In this document: one piece after another, positions 22,506-35,716 of the stretch
Layout: every line of letters starts with the position of its first letter
How positions within the stretch are numbered: position 1 is the first letter of the stretch
Assembly (NCBI GenBank): GCA_015178975.1
Contig: WHVD01000193.1
Span: forward strand, 81,801 to 145,800
Direction: 5' to 3'
From: Hysterangium stoloniferum
Lineage: Eukaryota; Basidiomycota; Agaricomycetes; Hysterangiales; Hysterangiaceae
DNA length: 64,000 nucleotides
The notes under the pieces: generated by a model
What the model saw: only the letters and a program-made list of their open reading frames with translations
What the model was told of the DNA's origin: nothing
Databases searched by the model: none
Program-made: the position numbers and the translations under genes

Positions 22506-24714
22506 CTAACCGACTGGTTTGCTTCGACGCTTCCTTTTCGAGCCACCTTGGCCGTCGCGTGGGAGCTCGTCCATTCGCATCCGGTCCATCAGGGTCGGGA
22601 CTTGCTGCGGGGCCGCCGGCACCTCCTTCGCGGCAAGTTTCGATGCCGCACCTTTGATACTCAGCATGCTTCCAGCTGACACTGCATCGTCTGCCGTGCC
22701 CGGCGGATCAGGAAACCGCACAGGTGTACCATTGGATGCACTCCCTGGCCCCGAGAGTCGCCGTACGAGTGGTTTTGGTGTGGTCTCTATCGTAGATACT
22801 CGCACACCCAGGCTAATGTCACCACCTAGTCTGTTGATAAGTTTTCGTCCTCTTGGAGAGGGTTCAAAGTCCACCGGTGTTTGAGGTTCCTTTCTTCGCC
22901 AGTTATCGCTCATTCTTGAGGACAAATTGCTTGCTGGTAAAACCGGTGCAATTGAACCCACGTTGCCACCGTCGAACTTGCGTTTTTGAGCCCCAAATGA
23001 TCCGCTAGACACTAGTGGAGTAGGAGCCTGAGGAGCTTTAACAGTTCGCAATTCCTTTGAATATCTGAAGATTTAGCCAGCATACGGACACAAAGTCCCC
23101 GCTTACCTTGATTAGCATCAATACTTGCTTGGCTAAATCCTCCAATGCCGATGGTGCTCGCTCCGCTAGTGTATTCAATTCATTGATAGTGGGCGTGAGG
23201 TTAGTAGGCGGTAGCCATTTCTGATCCTTTTGTCGCTGCGGAAAATTGGAGACACGGATAATTTACGTGAGCCTCCTTACGTACCTGTCGGCATGCGTTA
23301 AGCAGAGCCACCGTAGCTTTCCAGTGTCTTCGATCATCAGTATGGGATTTGACCAATCTCTATTAGGTAAAGCATCACCCACTGTCAGAAGTCAGTGCCA
23401 CCAAAACTGCCCTCACCTCAAGTAAATGTGGACAGGCGTCCACAATCAGATTCCGCAGTGTCGTCAGTTCCTGTGATGTCACACTATCCGTCTGTTTTTG
23501 CCGCACCTCCTCGGAGACTACAAGGACATCTGACAGGCGCCGAATAATGTCTACCTGAGATGAATGGTCCAGCTTCTGCATGGCCATTTTCCCGATTAAA
23601 GTCAAGTGATAAAAGCGCAAAAGAGGGCCAGGATATGCCGCACGCCTCGCAACAGCAACATACTCGAGTAGGGATAGGTATGGCTGAATAGGTGTCAAAG
23701 AGACAGGTGCTGTGCTAGACTTGAGTTCAGCATATTTGGTTTGGGTTTTATCCAGAAGATGTCGCAGCAATTGGTCGCCGTACTCGGAGCGGGTCTTAAA
23801 GGATGCAAGAGAAAAAAGCAGGTCTTTAACAATTACTTCCATATCTTGATTGTCGGCGTCAGGGATTGCCTAGGAAGATAAAGGTCGTATGTCGTCCCCG
23901 AACAGTACATCCACAACCGTCCAACGTAAGGAACCCACCTTGAGTAACCCATCTCGGAATACCTGTTCCGCTTCGCTTGTCGATCCACGAAAGTGCATGA
24001 AGATGTCCTTCCTCGCTGTGTTTGCGATGAAAAAAACCACCAACTTTCTTAACCTTTCTCTGACGTCCTTTTCTTCGGCTGTTAAATCGGAATATAAAGA
24101 GCAATGATCACATAGGACGCCAATGGCCGCCGGCGGATCCAACCCGATATGTGCTATAAGTGATTCTTGTATTTGTTTCAGCTCCGTTGGTTCCTCTAAT
24201 ATATCCAGCGTGAGGAATAGTTATAAATCGATAGAGAAAATATAAACCGCTTTGCAAGAGCTGTACCAGAACGTCAGTATTGCGCTTTGTCCATTTTCGC
24301 AGTTCAGAAGATAACGCCACAATGGACTTGTACCCTTCTATCCGAACCTGCAAAATGGATTAGTTGTGCATCTTACCAAAAAAGGGCGGACATACTGATG
24401 AATCTGGATCTTCACAAATGTCGTATACACTATCAATTACCTCCTCCTCCAGATCTGGGAAGTCTTTGAAGTAATGGCTAAAGTTTTGTGCGGCAAAGAC
24501 CTTGAGCTCGCGAGAGGAAGTGCGTGTCAGCCCAATCAATCGACGTAGCGCATCCCGTTTCTAAGCATCAATCCGTCGTTAGATGGAGCGAAAAAAACAC
24601 TACGATAATCCGATATGGGGAACACACAATATCCAATGGCGCATTTCGCTGACCAGCCTTCTGCAGCAAGCTACGCGTTTCCCGGATCTGCCTATCCTCA
24701 TCTTCCTTATTCAT
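22506..24714 (-). CDS. Apoptosis inhibitor 5 (API5)-like protein
   Basis: Eight exons on the minus strand, all in phase: 24628-24714, 24396-24560, 24248-24347, 23939-24195, 23417-23869, 23285-23359, 23107-23235, 22506-23054; 604 aa. The N-terminal half is a helical HEAT/ARM-type repeat region with API5-like motifs: RDALRRLIGLTRTSSRELK, FKDFPDLEEEVIDSVYDICE, EPTELKQIQESLIAHIG, and HTDDRRHWKATVALLNACRQ. The C-terminal 180 residues are Pro/Ser-rich and disordered, ending KRKRRSK, a likely nuclear localisation signal. In animals API5 is a nuclear survival factor; the fungal role is not established. The start ATG is chosen because it gives the short N-terminal helix usual before the first repeat. 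Confidence 0.78.
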
Positions 24715-25114
24715 GACAGTGGTAATTGGATTGAGGGCCTGAAAAGCTAGATCCACGAAGTTGTTTCGTCGTTTAGATTGCTGTGAAGGGCAAGGGATGT
24801 ATAGAAGGAAACCCTGAGGAATGCTTCCGCGATGCATTGTTTCGGGGCTCGAAGAAGCGCCCTCGTAATTATGTAAAAATAAATAATCAGGCTGGAAAAT
24901 ATGCAATACCTCCAAAATTTATATATATAATTCTATTTGGAAGGTTCCTGAAGAATTCTTTAGAATACATACTAAATTTCTGATACATTTCGAAGATTTG
25001 AACGAAATTTTTATATTATATTTTGAGCATTCTCAAGAAAACTTCCAAATTTTAGAGAATAATTTGGGATCAAGCTGCGAATAAACATAACATTTTGGAC
25101 TACTCGCCCTCTTG
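24715..25114. other. Promoter side of the API5-like gene
   Basis: AT-rich from about 24870 to 25070. No gene seen. It borders a copia gag relic. Confidence 0.4.
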
Positions 25115-25640
25115 TAGCACTTTGGCCACCAAGCGACTCCCAATGTGATATCAGAGACGATTGGGCGAAGGTGGAAGCTGCGGAACAGCGTCAAGATGAA
25201 TTTGATCAGCAAGAGGCACACATCAAGGATTTACCCTCTATTGAGGTTCGCCTCCAGATCGAATTCAGAATATGAAAGCTGTGAAAAAAGTCTGGGACGC
25301 ACTATGTGCGAAGCACGAAGGCAAGGCGCTATCTGTAAAAGAGACATCAGACGTCGGATGTGCGAAGTGAAGTGTGGATATAATCAATACACACCTCGAC
25401 GGGTCGATGAATATACAAGCGCAACTTGAAGGCATGTATGCTGGATCATCGAATGACGATTTGGTCACGGTCATACTCGGATCTCTCCCGAAGGCTATAT
25501 TGTTCTTTCATCAGCGTTAGTCTGCGAAACTAAGCGCAACCCCCCTCGAGCCAACAAAGGTTGTCGATGTGCTAATTAAAGATCAACTTGCGATCAACGG
25601 TAAGAAGCTGAAAGCTTCTGAGACCGCTATAGTGGCTCGA
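25115..25640 (+). pseudogene. Ty1/copia gag relic
   Basis: Readable pieces of a copia gag (UBN2-type) in two frames: MKAVKKVWDALCAKHEGKAL near 25272, then THLDGSMNIQAQLEGMYAG and DDLVTVILGSLPKA near 25390-25500, and KLKASETAIVA near 25607. Stops and frameshifts separate them. No LTR was found close by. Confidence 0.55.
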
Positions 25641-27025
25641 ACACGTCACGGATGGCACCTATTAACCACAGCTGTATTGCAAACAATCGGGACTTCTCCA
25701 ATCGAGGTAAACTCAACGGACACCCGCGGGCAGTTACGGGCATTGAACAAAGATCTCACCACTTCGAAGCACTGCCAATCACAACTACCGCCAATATCAC
25801 AATCAACGACAGCTGCGATAGAGATGAGTGCGAAGGTATTGTGCGCGAGAACCCAGCAGATGACTGAGGTTAGCGGCTAATTGCAGTTTCATCGTGAGCC
25901 ATTGAGACTGCGAGTGTCTTCAGGAGGTAATGCCGAACGGGGTGACTAGCCGAGGCGGGGTTGATGATGGGGGTAATGGATTAGAAGAAGGAAAATGGAG
26001 ACATTTCACTTCGAGGCACATCAAAGGAGCAGGAGAACGATCTACCACGGACTTTCTCACATGTTGCGAACTCCCACAAATCAAGTATCGTTTGTGCCTC
26101 AAGCCGCATGGAATTGCAGATCAGTTGGAATCAGGGATTCACAGAGAGTTTAGTTTGAGGGTGCAAGCTTTTCCTGAGGGGGTATGTCGCGAGTACCAAA
26201 ATATTAGTAAGCTTAATCATTTAAGTCGAGTTAGATTTCTTTTGACAGAGCTCACACAAACGCGATTATCATTGTCGACCTTTAGTCTTGAGGTCTTAAA
26301 TTCAACATCCCCTACTCTCCTCATCCCATCCAAGCAATCGCCCACTGCTTAGGGTGTGCAGGGAGGATGGTGCGAGAGCTCGAATGCTTCGGCGAGTCAG
26401 AAGAGAGTGCCCTACCAGCAGCCAGACGTAATAAGCGACGCTTAGAGAGGTGATTCTAATGTTCTTAACATTCGTCCCCGGGCATTGGCGTAGTAGTTAA
26501 TGTGCTCTCGGCGCATTCCTGGCTTGACACCTTTATCTTCGATTTGGTGGTAATCTTATTGGAGAGCTATATCTGATAGAATCTAATTCTAGATAAGAAT
26601 CTCATGGCCAAGACAGGTCGATCAAGGTGTCAGGCGACGAGTAAAAACAGACATCTGAGAATCCGCAGTTTCGGTTTCATTTATCAAGAAGCCGAGAAAT
26701 GCTGCTTCGGCCTTTAATTAAGAGCAGATCGCGATATCTCCATAAAGGGTAAGAGCTGGATAACATAACCGAAGCCTGAGATAATGCGGCATATATATAG
26801 CATGCGCAGCCTAAAGGATTGTACGCTTTCAAGCATTGCCTGGGCACAAGTAAGAGTCACACATCCTTTCTACGTAGCGACTGATTAAAAGTTGGTGATT
26901 TAATTCCGTCAGATCTTGAACAGACCTCAAGAAAGCTTTGCAAAGAGTGCGGTGTACAAAAACATGCATGGTGTGGGTAATGTACTCAGAAAAGAAAATT
27001 AACAGAGCAGAGCAATGGTAGTCGC
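25641..27025. other. Spacer without recognisable gene
   Basis: Frames such as 25930-26352 show no known domain and irregular composition. The section around 26480-26530 resembles the A-box part of a tRNA promoter, but no tRNA fold could be drawn. Probably old repeat sequence. Confidence 0.4.
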
Positions 27026-30000
27026 TCAATAATAGGATGCTTCTTCAGTTACAATCCCGTCCGACCTGAAGATATTCTCAAAATTATCCAGACTCCCACC
27101 TAGAACACCAAACGCCTCCTGTAGGGTCCTCCCGAGAAAGTCCAGTTCCTGTATGACCCCTTTCATCATAAGTGCATACGCAAAGTAAAGCAATTGCCGT
27201 GAGCCTTTAACATTATGCGCCTTGACGACCTCCAACCTGCGTATCGCGTCGACCTGGCTTGCCCATGTATATTTAGTAGTGAACAAAAATGTGCGTTGAA
27301 AGGGCCCACGAACCAATTCCTGGCGAGATTTCTCCGCTGGTGGCAGGTATGGTGGCAGGGGCGCCTTCAGGCGGAACGCACTTGCGAGCGTGGAGAAGTA
27401 CAATATCACGTTTCCAACGAGCTCACGACGTTCCTTTCTCACAGGAACGATGAATTCCTTTCTTACAGTCTACACGGGGAATCCCGCAAGTCAGCACAAG
27501 TGAAATGAAAGTGTTCGCTTCTGGTTGACGCACAGTATACCTGTAATCAAGAAGTCGCAAAGACGGACAACACGCCAAAAAAACCATTAACAAAATTGCA
27601 AAATAAATAAAAAAACACAATCATTATATCACCCACCATTCTTCCCTAGTTGTCACACAGCGCATGGAATGCAATTTATCCAGAATCGTTTGCAGACTCG
27701 TGAGAATCGAACGGTAAAGCTTAACGGGGAATGGCCCCTTGAGCCGTGGCTCGTGCTGAGTCTGTGCCAGCAAGTCCTGCAACGCAATTAGTTTTCGTTG
27801 CAGGTGCAGCTCCCTGGTGGGTGTTAGCATGTCATCAATAAGACTAGTCTACAGTTGCCCTTTCTCACATCGCCATAAACTCATGGATTGAAGAACGAAG
27901 GATATCAGATGCGCTAGGCGTCAAGGCTGAATAGGTCGGGAGCTGCTGCCGATTGCGCACGGGAGATAGCAATGGTGTCCTCTCCGACGGCGTTGCGGGT
28001 GTAATCGCCTGGTTGAAACATAGCGCCTCTGGTGGCGTCGAATAGCTCACTACCATACGGCTGTAGAGCCAACCAATATCAAAGCAGAATCTATGAGTCA
28101 AGGCGAAGTGATATCAAACACCATGCGTAGAAACACAGGAAAGGGTGTCCTTACTCGCTCAACGCCTTTCCCAGTTCCCTCCGCGCCTCTGTGGGCCACC
28201 AAAAGTGGCTCACAATGAACGCCCACAAGACGCCTATCGTTACTGAGGTTGTGCGACGTATTCCAATTACTACCACTGACTGCTCTTGGTCGCGAAGATT
28301 AAACCTAGTAAAATAGATATGAACACAATTGATACCAGTGCAGAATGTACCAAGCGTATGATTATAACGCACGAATAAAGGCAAGTGAGATTATAAGCGA
28401 GTAAGGTGAGCCTGCCAGTCGTGGCAAATTTTGGGAAGGCGACGATATAATAGAAGCATGGTATCGAATAAAGGAATCCGCATAACGCCAAAAGGGCCGG
28501 GAATGAGGAAAAAGCGAGATAGGTCGCGACCGCGGTTCCCGCGCCGATAAAAGTGCCCAAGACACGATGAACAGCGAGGGAGTTGGTTTGTCCAATTACA
28601 GGACTGATCACGACGAAAAACTGGAGCGCGCGTGACGAGACGAAAATAAGCCTGTCTCATTTTGACAATGACAAGAAGTGGCCACTCACTGAAAGTAAAG
28701 CCCACTCCCCTCTGTATTCAATAAAAATCTGCCTGGTGTCGTCGAAAAAAGCAGGTGAGGCAAGCATCGCAGCTGCAACACCTGTCTTCACTGCGTATTT
28801 AATGTCAGGTTCTTTTATTCGCGCACCAAGCTCCCAGAATGAGCGCCGCAAACGTCCTAAAAACGTAAGCGAGGAACGAGAGGGCGTTTGCATTGTATTT
28901 GGGGCGTGGGGCTTGACCTTTGGGAAAATCGGGCGAACTTTGGATCGTGGAGGATTGGGAACAAGAGTTGCTTGAAATAGAAAATTAAATTGATCAGAAA
29001 AAAATTAGAAGGTAATTAAGAGTGCAACCTACAGAGTCTTCTTTTTAGGCTATGTCGCGTCTTCCTCTGTTTAGATGACGCCGTCGGCGCTCCGAACCGC
29101 TTCCTCAAAAACCCGCAGGACATTTTATTTATAAACCACTTCCACACACTCATACCCTCGCCTTGCTCGAGTGCGTAAATACGCCCCATGGCAGCAGAAA
29201 GTAAAACGAGCTCCCTAGCGAACTCTTGGATGGTAAAAATGAAGCTTAAAAAAACCGTCAATAAATCGATAAAGTAACCGGTATCAGCATTGATCACTTA
29301 CAAATATACCAAAAAGACGGTCTCATTGTCGCCACCGGCGAGAACATGCGACTTCCCATCCTGGTCTTCCAATGATACCTGGTCTGCCGCGTCGCTTCGC
29401 CGATACAACCGCATCACCGCATGGTTAGACGTGCTGTCGAAGACAAAGAGAGCCCGCTCAATATCCTCTGCAAGGTGATAGAATTCATCAGTATCTATGC
29501 GCGAGGATGCGGATATATGCTGTCGTCGAAAGGCATCTTGCATTCGGGAAAGAGTTGCCGTACAGGCGTTCTGTGTTTTGATTGTCTCGATGGATGTTGA
29601 CATCATAAATTAGGAGAATACATACAGCAAGCGCGCTCGTGGGCGGCCCAAGATCGTCTACCAGATCCCCAAACATCGCTGCAGCGGCCTTGAGTGTCTC
29701 AGTCTCCTCTCCCTCGCCCGTGAGTTCCTCGAATGCATTATGCTTCCCTTTATTCCGCTTGGGCGTGCCTATCCCCACGGGCTGGACGACAATCTTTCCC
29801 TCCTTCACAGCCTTCGCCAACTCCCTCTGGATGCTAGTCCCGCTCCTCATTCCTCCCAGATGCTGCGCCAGCCTATTCAAACAGTCCACTGCATCGTCAT
29901 ACGCCTCGTCACGGTTACCAAAGCGAAAAATCCATTCAGAGTGTGCCTCGGTTAGGTTTCGCTTGAGGGACGTGAAGGACGCTTGGTGTGCATCGATGGC

Positions 30001-31684
30001 GCGAAGCAGTTTGGATTGCTTGAGGTGGAAATCAGGGTCGAGAAGAAAGGTGCGAGTCAGAGTTTGAAAGAGGGTAGAAAACGAGGAAAGGGCGACGGAT
30101 ATGTCGGCTCTGGGAAGGATGAGGTATATATCTGTGATTTTGGGACGGGACTCACTGGAGGTTGGCGGTGGCGCTTTCGGTCCACAGAGAGAGGCAGATG
30201 AAGTTAGATATCAAAGATCCAATGAGAACGATGAAGGATACTTGAAGGAGTGTATCGAAGCTGCCTTCCTTTGTGGTCCTAAATTGGGGTTTGCATTAAA
30301 TGTGAATATTTGAGGTTATGGTACGCACACCACAAAAATAATTACACAGATCATGCTACATGCTTTGCGATTTGTTATTTACCAATACCCACTGCTTGCA
30401 CCCATAATCACTCACCTGTGTTAAAACTTGGTCTTGCCATCCATACTTTCAGCCATGCAACCACAATGATTGCACCCGCAATCCACGAAAGAGCGAGTGC
30501 ATCTGCGAGCCATTCCCATCCAGGACGAACCTACATACATGAGGATATGAATAAAGAAATCCATTTATATTATTATCAAAGGCACAGGCAGGGGTAAGCA
30601 ACAGTTGGACTCGGACCTCTAGAAACCAAAACATGCCCATGCTACCCAAGGAAACAAACGAGGAGAATGCAACACCAAAGATGACATAGATGTCGGCTTC
30701 GACCATGGCACCCACTGTTTTCTGATTCAGGTGGGTTGGATGAGTAGAAAAACGGGAATTGTGCGCCGAGCGGGGCTTACGGCAGGGACAAAATAAGCCA
30801 CACTTTTTTATATGTCTGTATTAGCCGAATTGGTCATAATTTAAGTAGACATACATCGTCGCTACCATGTGGCCAGAGGGGGAGGGGCCGCCTCCCCATT
30901 TGCCTCTGGAGGGCACATCAGCAAGGAAACCAGAGAGATATGGGATGAAGGTGAACAGCGATGCTAAGAGATATGCGAGAGAACACTTTAGGACATTTTT
31001 CTGAAGACGGGAGGGCTCAGGTATTTGCCAGAAGGACTGAGGCTGGTGCTTAATTGACGACGACGAGGCTGATAATTCCGAGTTTGGGCTAGACTCTGGA
31101 TCGTCTGATTCGTGTTCGTCATAATCAGACGGAATATCTTGAGTGACTATAGCTTCTGGTTCTGCAGTAAGGGAGGCGGGTCTTGACGAAGAGTTGCCAG
31201 AAGATATGAAAGGGTCATGGTGATTCACCGTAGATGTAGATCCGGGTGCGGATGTGGCGGTATCAACGGAAAAAGTCGCGCGACGAAGAGACCTGAAACG
31301 ACCTTGATCTTCATTCTGCATAAGTTCGCCAAAGAGACTCCATTCCCGAGTTGGGGTTGAAGCGCGGGGGCTACGACGGGCTCCCTGAGTGAAATGAAAA
31401 GGTGATGATACCACCCGATTTAGAGGGGGACGCTGAATGGCGGTGAGATTGCGTGAAGAGTAAGATCCTGGTTGCTGAGAAGGGGAGGAGCTGCTGTGTA
31501 TGAGTCCAGTTGTAAAAAGCGCTGGTACTGAGGGAACTGATCTGGGGTTGCGTCGCTGTGGATAGAGCGAGGAAACTTCAACACTTGGTGAAGGAGTTGA
31601 AACCTGGTCATTATCAGCCCGTACTGTTTCTGGAGACCTTACAAGGACAGAAGGCGCAGATTTCCGCGCCTGCCAACTGCTCAT
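27026..31684 (-). CDS. ArAE_2 / FUSC-type multi-spanning membrane protein (Brefeldin A sensitivity-related family)
   Basis: Large gene with well over ten exons on the minus strand. The first exon is 30855-31684, starting MSSWQARKSA: about 230 residues of Ser/Pro-rich cytoplasmic sequence, then the first membrane segments (LAYLLASLFTFIPYLSG). The following exons read VPSRGKWGGGPSPSGHMVAT, AYFVPAKTVGAMVEADIYVI, GWEWLADALALSWIAG and CSMICVIIFVV, which is the ArAE_2 N-terminal pattern. A long soluble middle follows (about 29000-30100, for example DISVALSSFSTLFQTLTRTF). A second membrane block has FVVISPVIGQTNSLAVHRVL and GTFIGAGTAVATYLAFSS, and the C-terminal helical region ends GIVTEEASYY at 27026. 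The family is thought to export aromatic or other organic acids; the substrate here is unknown. Junctions in the middle part (28700-29300) were not all resolved. Confidence 0.8.
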
Positions 31685-31914
31685 CGTTGGTGACGGCCGA
31701 GTACCACTCGTGGGAAAATTTATTTCGGTGTCTGAACTCTCCGCTTGTCAGTGCCGATTCGGCAGAGGTTTGATATGTCATTGAGTGTTGGTGCCGCAGT
31801 AAAGTATAAGCACAAGTGTACTGAGTCGCTTCATATAAGGGGATTTGATAACAATTACGATGTGGTTCACATCTCAATAGGGAATTGCCCCTCCACTTCA
31901 TACTCCTGACCACT
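31685..31914. promoter_or_regulatory. Divergent promoter region
   Basis: The 230 bp between the start codons of the ArAE_2/FUSC-type gene (-) and the aspartic protease gene (+) must hold both promoters. No specific binding site is claimed. Confidence 0.6.
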
Positions 31915-33955
31915 ATGTTCCTTTCTCTTCCTTCTCTTGTTGTTGCGCTCCTGGTCGCTCATCTTGCTGCAGCAGATCCCACGCGCAGAGCACCTGATCA
32001 GCCCTTGTCGATACCGCTCCAACGCAAGTCTGGTCCATCGCCTGCATCCGCCCAAAAGCTCGCATTAATGGCTGATAACCTCCGTGTAAAATATGGATAC
32101 CCAGCGCTTGGATCGCCGAAATTGAACCGACGACAGGGCAGCGGAGCAGTTCAAGTCCTGGATGAGAACGGAGACTCTTCGTATTTTGCACAGGTTTTTA
32201 TCGGCACTCCACGTACGTTTTATCATAGTTTCTTACGATCTCTCATACTCATGTCAGTTCAGCTACACCATTCAGCGTAATTCTCGATACAGGGTCCAGC
32301 GATCTATGGGTCGCATCTACACAATGTAGCATAGGTTGCCAAGGAACTCCCGCAGTTTACAATCCCGCATCATCAAGCACATTCTCTGACGGAGGTCGCA
32401 CAGTATCGATCACATACGGCAGCGGGGCGGTTCGTGGTGGGCTATGTACTGACGATGTGTCGATTGGGGGGTTTGGCATAAAATCTCAAGGTTTCCGTGC
32501 GTACATATTTCCATTTATATCCATGACTAGGCCCTCATGCTCCATCAGTCTTTGCGGAGCAAGTGACGCAACGATTGCTAGATCAGAGTTTTTCCGGATT
32601 ACTCGGTTTAGGTTTCAAATCAATTGCAAACAGTGGGTCGGTATTTATACTTCTTCCCACGCGTCACAGGGTCAAGTTGTTAACCAATAAAAATGCCGTT
32701 CAGGGTAACACCTCTTGTTCAAGGATTGGCTGGGAGGAATGCATTCACCAACCCATTAATGTCTTTCTATCTGGAGCGGTATGTCAACCCTGACACTTGA
32801 GCTATTATTAATTAATACTCCTTCAGACATATTGACGATCCAAATATGCAAACAGTAGCTTCTGGGGGTCTCTTCACCCTCGGTGACACGAACAGCTCAC
32901 TGTTCACTGGCGAAATTGATTTTGTGAATATCCCATCGACTGTGACCCCAGGGTTTTGGCTTATTCCCGTTTCTGGTATTGATGCCTTGTCAACGTATGT
33001 CTCCCTCCGTAGTAACCTGTCCACAGGCGTCTCAGTAGGAGGACAAGCTACCAATGTCTCACAAGGATCGAGCACAAGTGCCAATCTGGCGGTGAGATTC
33101 TCTGCCATTCCATCTATTTCAATGTCAATTTCTCACGCCTGTCTAGGCCGTAGACACTGGAACGACACTCATCGGAGCCCCACATGATGCGATTGTCGCA
33201 ATTTATAGCAAGATTCCTAATTCACAGCCGCTCGGTGGTACATTGCAAGGATACTACCAATTTCGTACGCCTCGTTTAACTAATTATTTTCGATTCTGAT
33301 TATTTGCCTGTAGCTTGTGACTCCGATGTCAATATCTCCTTCTCCTTCAGTGGACAAAAATCGTGGCCTATCAACCCTGCTGACTTTAAAATCTCAACTC
33401 AGTCGGACACTGGTGACGATATCTGCATGGGTGGCATCTTCGATCTCGAAGCCAGTATAGCACCGGAAGAACCAGGCACAGGTCCGCCACGGCGACGCCA
33501 AAATAATCCCTCGGGGAACCCCCAGTGGATTGTGGGAGACACATTCCTTGTAAGAGTTTGATCATGATTTGCGTATCTCCCACCGTTAACAGCTTTCCAC
33601 AGAAGAATGTATACTCTGTATTCCGCTACGATCCTCCCTCTGTGGGATTCGCACAACTCAGCCCCTCCTTGCCTGGTGCAGGGTCCGATCCCGGTACAGT
33701 CACAACCAGCCCAGGGTGAGTTTGTGCTTCGTCTGCCGCCGGGACTATACCCACCTCCTTTCCACGCTACAAAGCATCATAGCATTTCCATCCTCAGTCC
33801 CGGCAGGCGCAACGCAGACTTTGGGAGCGAGTGCTAATCCAACCTCTTCTAGCTCTGGGTCTGGGACGAGCCTGGAGAATGATGTGGCCATCATTACGGT
33901 ACGTATGTGGGTAATATCGGTTGTAGTGGGTTTGTCGCTGTTGGTGTTGGCATAG
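31915..33955 (+). CDS. Secreted pepsin-type aspartic protease (family A1) with C-terminal membrane anchor
   Basis: Cleaves proteins outside the cell or at the cell surface (family). The start ATG at 31915 opens a signal peptide (FLSLPSLVVALLVAHLAAA), then a propeptide and a mature region starting around GSGAVQVLDENGDSSYFAQV. Both catalytic motifs are present: VILDTGSSDLWV (after the first intron) and AVDTGTTLIGAP. Introns were read by phase: after GTP, after KSQ, after ANSG, after YLER, after ANLA, after YYQF and before KNVYSVFRYD. The last junction near 33690-33830 has alternatives (a GTACAG donor near 33693 gives a consistent frame). A Ser/Gly-rich stalk and a hydrophobic end (WVISVVVGLSLLVLA) suggest a GPI or transmembrane anchor, as in yapsin-like proteases. 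Confidence 0.87.
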
Positions 33956-34257
33956 ACATAGAGGAGTGCGGTTGCTTGATTTGACATCGATACCAGATAT
34001 TGACAAAAAGCAACTATGGGCGGGTGGACGGACACGGACAAAACACGAGCGTGCATACATCTATCACATTACTACTGTAGCGACAAATACATTGTACTAT
34101 CCATAATAATTCTTATTTTGATGGGGGGCCATGCAAATATCTGATTATTTGATGAAATTGGCTGTCGTCTAGTGTGATGGCCTGCGCTGCGATGGCTGCG
34201 CATAAGTAGGTAAGCAGGGACAGGGGACTTAAGTACTACTCCATCAAACCTAGCCGT
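33956..34257. other. Convergent intergenic region
   Basis: 302 bp between the ends of the protease gene and the small minus-strand gene. No gene seen. Confidence 0.5.
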
Positions 34258-34807
34258 TCATTTTTGTATTTCAATTACGTAATTCTTCTGAAGTTCATCG
34301 ACTGCGCGCGTACCACGCATTCCTGCGAGGCGGCATACCCGATATATCTTAAAACCAGTACTTTCAGCGACGATTGACTGAGAAAGCGTCTGGGGCCTTC
34401 TCCCGATGAGCCTCCGACTATTCACTCCCCAAAAAATAATACATTTTACCAGGAGCCTACATATAGATATGGATGATTTCCAAGAGTAGGTCATTGGGAT
34501 AATAATTACGGAATTGGATGTGCTGGATGGCGTGCTGAGAAAACTGATTAACAACATGCAGCATGAACGTTTGAACGCTAATGTGTCAAAGCTTCCGGTC
34601 CAGCCGATGCGCGCCTGCTCGGCATATCTGGGAGAGATCAGGATGTGGATTGACCTGAAATAGATAATACGGATTCGACACAAGGGCGCAGAATTCAAAG
34701 ACTCGAATACGTCTTGGACCTGAAAATGGAAAACTGCGCCAGATCCACCCCGAGAAAGAGCGAAAAAACAAAAAATAGTTTACCAACATCATTTTGCCGT
34801 ACCCCAT
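34258..34807 (-). CDS. Small unknown protein, 114 aa, four exons
   Basis: Exons on the minus strand 34784-34807, 34655-34719, 34461-34577 and 34258-34396, with three GT-AG introns (64, 77, 64 nt), all phases consistent. The chain starts MGYGKMML, has a central VVNQFSQHAIQHIQFRNYY / PNDLLLEIIHIYM stretch, and ends with a basic, protein-like tail (STGFKIYRVCRLAGMRGTRA, VDELQKNYVIEIQK). No family recognised, no signal peptide. None of the exons alone is a convincing frame, but the assembled one has no stop. An alternative reading would retain the second intron (QVNPHPDLSQICRAGAHRLD), which is open as far as a TGA. Confidence 0.5.
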
Positions 34808-35716
34808 AGGTTTCTTTTCAAAATTTGACTTTTGACCTCATCCTTCATCCTTATATTCGTTGGTCGGAGTTTGCTTCCATCTTACGTACAATTGTCATCT
34901 GTGACGGTTCATCCCGTCTTACCACCTTGAAAGGCTCACAAGTGCAATAATGCAGCCTGGGAAAACCACGCTCACCGAATCTTGTCTGAAATTGTTGCTG
35001 ATATTAAGAAATATTATACAATACACCTCAATCTCTCCGCCTCACGCGCTAAAGCTTCGTTCAACTGCCCCCAACTCGGGAATTTGGCGACTTATATAAT
35101 CATAGACCCTACACGATCCGTTCATAATGTAGACTGATCATGTACTGTAGATTTGTTGAAAATATGTGTATACTACCTGCTAAAATGGTATACCCCAAAA
35201 AGGAACTCAGCAAATCCACAAGCGTCACAAACATCAATAAATCCCAACAAGATCAAGCTGTATGGATACACATATCATTGTGCCAGGAGTTGGCAGCCTA
35301 TGTATATATTGCCAGGTTAGTATGCCGGCAAGACTCAACGCCTTGCAACAGATTGACAGTTCAACACCGGTTAGTATAATGCCCATGATGTCATCAACAA
35401 GACAGGAGTATTGCCTCTATCGCTCTACGTTTGGCGTACCGACTGCAGCAAAAAAATCGTCTTAATTATTATCATGTTAAGCTCAGATGATTGTTCGATA
35501 TATCGACGAACTCCAAAAAGATTCTTCACGCAATTTTCCACCATAAGAATCACTCAGTCTCGATACCAACAACCCCTTTGTTGCCATAAAAGTTAATGTT
35601 TTCGATACAAGATCCTCAGGGGCCAAGGCCAAACAGGGGAGATCCACCTGTGGCCGAGACGCCGGTCCTTAAAAAGCACGTGCCCTACCGCACATTGCCA
35701 CTTCAGTGTCTCTTCA
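34808..35716. other. Divergent intergenic region
   Basis: About 900 bp between the small minus-strand gene and the acyltransferase gene. Only short frames without recognisable content. It must contain both promoters. Confidence 0.45.

Noticed and set aside
26470..26540. tRNA-like A-box sequence
   Set aside because: No matching B box at the right distance and no cloverleaf could be drawn.
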